Shown here piece by piece: positions 58,181-64,000 of a stretch of 64,000 nucleotides of DNA (the stretch's first letter is position 1; each line of letters begins with the position of its first letter). The translations under genes and the position numbers were made by a program. The DNA comes from Nemertoderma westbladi (taxonomy: Eukaryota; Xenacoelomorpha; Nemertodermatida; Nemertodermatidae): assembly GCA_032718475.1 (NCBI GenBank), contig JAUCBJ010009076.1:17754-81753 (forward strand). The letters are read 5' to 3'. The notes under the pieces were generated by a model. The model saw nothing but the letters and a program-made list of their open reading frames with translations. It made no database searches and was not told where the DNA came from.

Positions 58181-58563
58181 ATAGTTGATGTTTGGATGGG
58201 TAAAACCGCCCCATTCTTCGCTTTCGTCGAATTCTCCAGCGAGAGCGACGCGCGGCGCGCCAAAGAGGGGATGAACGGGAAGTCGATACGTGGATGTCAG
58301 TGCCGCGTCGAGTACACGCGTCGTAACCCGGGGCAACGACGTTGGGAGGATGGGCCCCCTCCGCGGCGGTACAGCTCCCCGGGGGGCCGCTACGGGGGCC
58401 GGGGTAGTCCCCCGGGGGGGCGCTACGGGGGCCGAGGCTCGCCCGGGGCCCGCTACGGGGCGCCGCCGCCCCCGCTCCCGATGGGGCTGCGGGACCGCGA
58501 TCGGGACCCCTACATCGAGTACCTACGCCGCTACTACGACGCCTACGACGAGTACATGCGAAG
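58181..58563 (+). CDS. SRSF3/7-like RRM splicing factor, exon 2
   Basis: The acceptor is TTTTCCTTCAG; the exon starts in phase 0. IVDVWMGKTAPFFAFVEF gives strand 2 and RNP1 (PFFAFVEF, about residues 40-47), then helix 2 SESDARRAKEGMNGKSIRG and strand 4 CQCRVEYTRR, completing the RRM at about residue 75. The spacing VW-x-PFFAFVEF matches SRSF3 (VWVARNPPGFAFVEF). The tail is RGG/RYGG-rich with RYSSPGGRYGGRGSPP, then a Pro run, RDRDRDP and a Tyr-rich YIEYLRRYYDAYDEYMRR. The donor is AG|GTAATC after 58563 (phase 2). If intron 2 is retained, TAA follows one codon later (58565-58567), giving a shorter isoform. The exon is strikingly GC-rich (Gly/Arg/Pro codons) against AT-rich introns. Confidence 0.88.
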
Positions 58564-59492
58564 GTAATCCGCTGGTTGGGGCCGGAAACCCGAACCGAAT
58601 CACCTCGAGTCGGGGAGTTAATAATATCGCACTACCGAGCGGGTCGTTATTTTAATATAATAATAATATATTATTGTTAGTATTTCAGGAGGTGAACTGT
58701 ATGTAATTACAGTAAATTTTGATTTGAAGTTATCGCAATAGCAACGTAATAAGATCTAGTTGCTACACGTGGGATTCCTTTACCGCGGCCAGACCCTGGC
58801 CTACCGGATGTCCTTACCTGCTGTCGTTTTATTGCAGTTGAATAGTTCCTACCGTGGGTGATTTCGATTCATATTCATCTCCTTTATTTCAAAATCCTGA
58901 AACCTTTTGAACTATTTCTTCTACGATTGACAGTAGGACCGACACCGGTTTCATTGCGGGTGTTGGTTGAGTGGATAGCGCGGTGGTATGGGTGCGTTGT
59001 ATGGTTTGTTTTATGGTTCCTTTGGTGTACCGGTATATATATGATGGCATCCGTGGATCGTGTGAGTGACTGCGTGTGTTTGGTACTTTGGTTCACTCTC
59101 GATCCCGCTGCCGAGGCCTACACCGGATGGTGCGGAGCGAGCAATGGTGAGCGGTTTCCGACATCACAAACACCCGTTGCGTATCCTTTGCGTTAAGTAA
59201 AGTTATCGATGTAGGTGAGACACGAAACACCGGAAGCGACCCGAAGGATCCTCTCTCTTGGCTGTTACCTGTAGTAAGGTCGGGAGACCGTCACAACAGC
59301 TCCCAATGGTTTACATGTTTCTCCAACCTCTTTTTGCTCCCCCTACAATGACCAGGTTCCCATTTCCACTAGGTTTGCTTTGCGTAATCTATAAGATATG
59401 CGATTTGTTACGTTCGTTTCGGCAAATGCGTTTCGTTGTTACGCCCGTAGATATATACGTTGCCTTGGTTCGAAACGTATGTCACTTTCGCA

Positions 59493-59569
59493 TACGTTAC
59501 GTTTCGACACGTAGTTACGTTACGTTACGTTTCGACACGTAGTTACGTTAACGTTACGTTTCGGCACGC
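59493..59569. repeat. 29-bp tandem repeat in intron 2
   Basis: ACGTTACGTTTCGACACGT starts at 59493, 59522 and 59551 (last copy with one change). Dense ACGT motifs extend a little on both sides. Confidence 0.8.
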
Positions 59570-60082
59570 ACCAACGGCGCCGTTGCGTTTATTATTAAAT
59601 AAAGTGGACCGGTCCGCCCGTAATAACCACAAATGGAGGGCGACTGCTAGATAATTGATTTGATAACAGGTAACATTTAAGGCTTTTTGATTTTATTGTC
59701 TTTACTTTTCTCTCACTAAAATTTATTTGTTAAGCCATTATTATAGGGTGTCATGTCATACCAATACCGAGGAGATTAGTTTTATTTATAACTCATTCAC
59801 CTCAATCACTTCGATTTTTTCTTTACTTTGTGCAGATAACTGAAACACTTTGCATTTGATTTCAGTATTCGGCACTTAGCTTAGCCGCCATTAACTAAAG
59901 CTTCACTTAATTTTAAGTATTGAAACTAAAGATTTCAGAATATCATTGATAAATAATGTGAATAACTTTGAATTTGTATTCGAATAGAATATGGCTGGAA
60001 TTTAATAAACATTTAGGCTGCTATCGCATGAGTAACATGCCGGTGTACAAGGCTGAGATAACTCCCTCTTGCAATGACTCCA

Positions 60083-60245
60083 CAGTCGTCTCAGCCTAGG
60101 CTGGGAACACTCCTCAGTCGTCTCAGCCTAGGTTGGGAACACTCCCTAGTTATCTCAGCCTAGGCTGAGAACACTCCTCAGTCGTCTCAGCCTAGGCTGA
60201 GAACACTCCCTAGTTATCTCAGCCTAGGCTGGGAACACTCCCCTT
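60083..60245. repeat. 32-bp palindromic minisatellite in intron 2
   Basis: Five copies of a 32-bp unit containing TCTCAGCCTAGGCTGAGA, an 18-bp perfect palindrome in the purest copies. Units alternate between CAGTCGT and TAGTTAT starts, giving a 64-bp dimer. A partial reverse-complement copy (GGGGAGTGTTCTCAGCC) lies near 60445. Confidence 0.85.
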
Positions 60246-60693
60246 AGGCTGAGATGACTCCCCCTTAGCCTGAGATGACTCCCCTAATTAAGTTATAGTT
60301 CATATCCGTACCTGTGGTATTATCGTATATTGCAAAAATAAGACTGTAACCTATGTTATTGAGATATCGTTGATTGTTTTGGTTAAAAAAGCCCGTCACT
60401 GTAACCTGCTCATTCCCGTTAATTAAGAAATCTAGGGAGAAAACTGGGGAGTGTTCTCAGCCAAAACGGGAGTCATGTCTGGTTTTATACTGTAATTCCT
60501 TTACGGTGGGCGCAGAGAGCATAGATAGATAGTCAGTTGGAACTCCTAAGAAGATACGATAATAATATAGACCCCTATGTTGTTGAGGAAAAGTAAACGT
60601 AGCATTAGCATACATTAGCTTATTCGCTGGATAACACAGCAGTAGTTTAGGATAGTAAGACGGTAGTATATCACTAAATCGGTTTCTTTGTAG

Positions 60694-60862
60694 GGGTTCC
60701 AGTTCCAGCGACTACTACGATTATTACGACTACATGAAAAGTCGTCAAGGCGGTGACAGACGCGGAGCTTCATCTAGGGACGACGTCGGGTTAGCTATAT
60801 TTATTGTTGGTAACCGTCTGTGTTTGGCCTTATCATTGTGCATATCAATTGGAGCTTTTTAG
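60694..60862 (+). CDS. SRSF3/7-like RRM splicing factor, exon 3
   Basis: The acceptor is TTTCTTTGTAG; the exon begins in phase 2 so that AG+G restores Arg. It reads GSSSSDYYDYYDYMKSRQGG, then DRRGASSRDDVG, continuing the Tyr/Asp-rich pattern of exon 2 (YYDAYDEY), which supports the join. The frame stays open to TAG 60860-60862. However, the last 25 residues (LAIFIVGNRLCLALSLCISI...) are hydrophobic and unlike an SR tail, so the true exon may end earlier at an internal donor (for example GTAACC at about 60811) or the stop may lie in another exon. Confidence 0.6.
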
Positions 60863-62311
60863 TTGAGTGTAGGAAAAACAATTTTTCTTTGATCTCAAAG
60901 TGGCCCAGTTCACCCCGGGGGTGCGTGGGATAAACTAGTCCATTTAAAAGTCATTTGAATCGCTTTTAAATCGCATTTAGATGCCCATTTAACCATTATA
61001 CTGGGGTATATATACAAGAACTCTATTATAGACCTAGTTTGTAAATCTTCAGTTTTACTTACTGTAAGAAAATCGCGTTGTTTGTTTGTTTGTTAGTTTG
61101 TTTGTTTGTTTGTCACACGAAAGGCACCGAAACTATTCGGTCAATTGTGTTGTTTTTAGTATCCTCCTGTAGTGTATGGTCTGAATGGGTGTATAAAGCA
61201 ATTTCCAGATGTTAAAACAACACCAATATCAGCTGGTGTTCATGATGGAAAATGGCTTATGTAATGGATTTCTACTCAGGCTTAGTATAAATCGATGAGG
61301 TTGCCAAGATTATTGTACTTAGTACACCCATACTGTTTGCTTAGGCCCTACTGCCTAAACTCCACTCCCATACAAACTTAAAATTCTTCATAGGGTAGCA
61401 TTAATGTGTGTTAAATATTGTATACAGCTGATAGCCTTCTCAGTAAAGGTATGGGCGAATGTGAATTTATTACTAATTCCAGGTGAATGAATTTTAGTAA
61501 TAATGTAGGCCTTCAACTGTAGTAGTAGTACTACAATAATTGGTGTAATGAGAATCATGAGAGGGAAACTTATTTAGTATATTGAATATTAATTAATAAA
61601 TAAATAGAAGTGTCCCGAAGATTGGAGATTTACGTCCCGCGTTGCTTGCATGCCACTAGTAATTATATTTTACAATATGTAAGTGAATATTGCATAGTTC
61701 ATATTGCCCTCGTAGGAGGTATAAAAGACAAAGTAGGAGGCACATGACTAAATTTGATGTAACTAATTCACATTTATTGGACGGGATTCGTCTGATTACA
61801 GTTAGTTAGTAGTTAGTTACCATGTACCGTATGTCCGTATGCGTATTCGGGTTTCTGTGCAAACATTAAACCACCCCAACAAGTCTACAATCTACATCTA
61901 CAACATCAATTGTATTTAGAGACAGCAATATCCTCGGATTCGGATTGCACAGGACCCTGCAAGAGTGTCGACGATTACGGCGTAAACTGCATAAAACTTA
62001 CAGTTTTAATGGAATCCTCTCATTCAATTTTCTGCATCACACCAAAATATCGTTTTCGGGCGTAGTAAATTACTCCAGTCATTAGTAAATTAAATTTGAT
62101 TGTTTGCGGGTTCTTCTAATGGAAGGCTCTGTTCTACAACAGGAACATCCAGAACTAGTATTCGGTTATTTCTTGCAAAGTTCATAATCAGTGGAGCGAC
62201 GTTTCCTCTTCATGTTACTCAGGGTTTGAATGGTAGCTGTGGACCGGGCGGGCATTGTACAGGGCGTATAGCAGAAATAATATCTTCCCTCATAGCCTTT
62301 CTTGGTTTCAA
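60863..62311. other. 3' flank of the SR-type gene
   Basis: No gene recognised. It contains a (TTTG)n stretch at about 61080-61112 and AATAAATAAATA at about 61592-61604, a possible polyadenylation region. From about 61790 it may already include non-coding ends of the pogo-like relic, but no terminal inverted repeats were found. Confidence 0.4.
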
Positions 62312-63063
62312 CTGAACTCCATTTGTACTTGATTCATCACCAGTGGTTCGCTAAACTTTCTCTGGGGTACTTCTTCTTTACTCAGTGGATATAAGCCGCT
62401 CTTTCGGAAGCCAGCTACTGCATGTTCAGAGTTGAATGAGCTTCTTAAGCATAAGAGGAAAGCCTGGGCAGATTATATTTATTTTGTTAGCTTTAGCTTT
62501 CACAACAAACTGTATTATAAGTAAGGTGTGACCCATAGCCATCATAGAACAGTACCAGAGGCTTGGGGATGTCGTATAAATAAAGTACCGCTCAACTCAT
62601 CCATCCACTCAGATTCAGTACGGTTATAGCAGCACTCGGAAGAACCATTCTCCATCCAGGTATTCCACACGTTAAGGCCCTTGAATATTTCATTACACGG
62701 AATATATATTTCATTTGCAATGCAACAAAACAACACGGTGTACGTACATGGTCTTTCATTCTGTTGGTTGCAACTATTTGTTCACTTTTCTTCGATATAA
62801 CATATTTTTTGATGGATTGGTTCCTAGACCTGTTTCGTCTAATTTCCAAATACGTTCTGGAATTGTTCTTTGCTCAACTCCTCTCTCTCATCAACTCTGC
62901 CTAACTCTATGCTCAACTCCTCTCTTTCATCAACTCTGCCTAACTCTAACTCATGTCTCATCAACAAATTTCATGAAAGCAACTACTACTTCCTGTGAAA
63001 GGCCCTTACCACGAGCCACAGTTACAGCCTCCGCTTTTCTAATGCCGATGCGATCCGTTTAAC
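62312..63063 (-). pseudogene. pogo/jerky-like (DDE_1) transposase relic
   Basis: On the minus strand, in shifting frames, one reads RIGIRKAEAVTVARGKGLSQ and EVVVAFMKFVDET, then RIWKLDETGLGTNPSKN (first catalytic Asp motif, DETG, about 62830), then TVLFCCIANEIYIPCNEIFKG, SEWMDELSG, then FYDGYGSHLTYNTV (second catalytic Asp motif, DGxGSH, about 62535), and AVAGFRKSGLYPLSKEEVPQ. This order is that of pogo-superfamily (Tigger/jerky) cut-and-paste transposases. Several stops, frameshifts and a 39-bp tandem duplication (about 62873-62950) break it. The N-terminal DNA-binding part and the third acidic residue are not clear. Confidence 0.8.
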
Positions 63064-63649
63064 GATTGCGGTACACTGGAAGCCATTCATCTTCTGGGGT
63101 GTCATTAGGAAACACACCTGTCTTTCCGTCGTTCTTGTAATCTTATATTTTTACTGGCATTATTCATTGATATTGACCCTTTTTCGATTTCGTGAAGCGC
63201 TTTTTTACATCATCTTATGAATAAGATTTATCATTTTTCTTATATGTCCATTTCCAAGGCATATTTTACCAAGTTTTAACAAACTGTAACAAATTAACAT
63301 TCAGCTACCCGGTACCTAATTATGCCTATAATCAGCTGCCAGTACTAATTTAGAACTGTACGCTGACAACTTGCACATACATTAATCTATTATGAATTAA
63401 TACCCCACTGGCTACTGCCTACCGTTTTATATCTAATCTTAGTGCTAATTTAGCTTAGCCTAACCATTACCAATCGCATGTTTAGTAGTACCGGTATGTA
63501 GGGTAGCGGTCATAGACATACTGCTAAAACTAGATTGACATTGTTTTTAAATTTCCCTCCATTTCGTACTTATACAAATTGGCAATGCTGATGTAATAAG
63601 TAATAAGAACATGCATGTATGGCATCTAAATTAGGCTCAAAATCCAATA
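63064..63649. other. AT-rich intergenic DNA
   Basis: No supported gene or repeat. It may contain the degraded 5' part of the pogo-like relic. Confidence 0.35.
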
Positions 63650-64000
63650 TTTCCATCTTCAAAATCAGTATGGTATTCTTCAATATCAATATTGCGAATA
63701 ATATCAATAATATTACAACACCGTGCAGTATTATTACACGTTAATTCAATATATATTATTGAATATTCAATAATTAACAGAAATTCAATCAATATTGTGC
63801 AAATATTAATTTAATATACAAACATTTTGAATTAATATTCTCAAATATTGAATCAACATTCGCATATATTGAATCAATATGTTGGCAACATATTGAATCA
63901 ATAATCGTGCATATTGAATGAATAAGTTAACTTGCTGGCAACTTATTGAATCAATATTTTGCCACCATATTGTTTTAATAGGTTACCAACATATTGATTG
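63650..64000. repeat. Degenerate AT-rich repeats of ATATTGAATCAATA
   Basis: ATATTGAATCAATAT-like 12-15 bp motifs recur about every 30-45 bp to the window edge, some joined by a GTTGGCAAC or CTGGCAAC spacer. The motif is close to self-complementary (ATTGA...TCAAT). The array continues past the window. Confidence 0.7.

Larger units (their letters stand above)
58564..60693 (+). other. Intron 2 of the SR-type gene
   Basis: GTAATC...TTTCTTTGTAG intron of 2130 bp. It contains two small tandem arrays (59493-59569 and 60083-60245). Open frames at 58858-59654 have no recognisable domain. Confidence 0.75.

Noticed and set aside
58290-58655. Second frame overlapping SR exon 2
   Set aside because: Shadow of a GC-rich exon; the RRM frame with matched splice phases explains the region.

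Overview
This is a eukaryotic, animal nuclear window. It has spliced genes with GT-AG introns, a bHLH exon of metazoan type, tRNA-derived SINEs, BEL/Pao, CR1/L2-like and pogo-like transposons, and very large minisatellites. Base style (AT-rich, frequent ACCGGTA and AGGCCTA motifs) and element content suggest a marine invertebrate, possibly an echinoderm. That placement is a guess; the sequence does not prove it.

Layout. 0-8.1 kb: inverted-type tandem repeats, then a BEL/Pao Gag-protease reading frame that has lost its RT/RNase H core (1094-5143, +), then a broken coiled-coil Gag-like frame (5865-7472, -). 8.2-9.2 kb: a 27-bp GC-rich minisatellite and two copies of a structured hairpin repeat. 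10.3-14.1 kb: three minus-strand exons with matching intron phases encoding a CUB domain followed by the start of a trypsin-like serine protease. One intron holds a CR1/L2-like relic; another holds an inverted pair of hammerhead-ribozyme/Pol III-type units. 15.5-20.9 kb: a tRNA-derived SINE head and palindromic elements built of short CAATTGCG/CAATTCCG units. 21.9-22.95 kb: a two-exon NHLH (HEN) bHLH gene. 23.3-25.9 kb: a SINE, a 36-bp minisatellite and a 15-bp minisatellite. 26.2-29.5 kb: a non-LTR retrotransposon with an intact endonuclease-RT frame (-), whose upstream ORF1 is cut at the edge of the next array. 29.5-55.8 kb: one 26-kb minisatellite, again with a 36-bp unit, with nested higher-order duplications and a 100-N assembly gap. 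56.1-60.9 kb: a three-exon SR-type RRM splicing-factor gene (+). 62.3-63.1 kb: a pogo/jerky-like transposase relic (-).

Host genes are therefore three: CUB-serine protease (partial, -), NHLH (+) and an SRSF3/7-like RNA-binding protein (+). They do not form a pathway. Most of the rest is mobile or tandemly repeated DNA.

The two strongest leads are these. First, the hammerhead element at 13.28-13.72 kb has a complete ribozyme core lying between A-box-like and B-box-like Pol III motifs. Second, each unit of the 26-kb array carries a near-consensus 3' splice site, a 12-nt pseudo-exon and a GTAAGT 5' splice site, in the same orientation as, and about 0.3 kb upstream of, an SR splicing-factor gene. 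The very long open frames in the arrays follow from unit lengths divisible by three and are not annotated as proteins.
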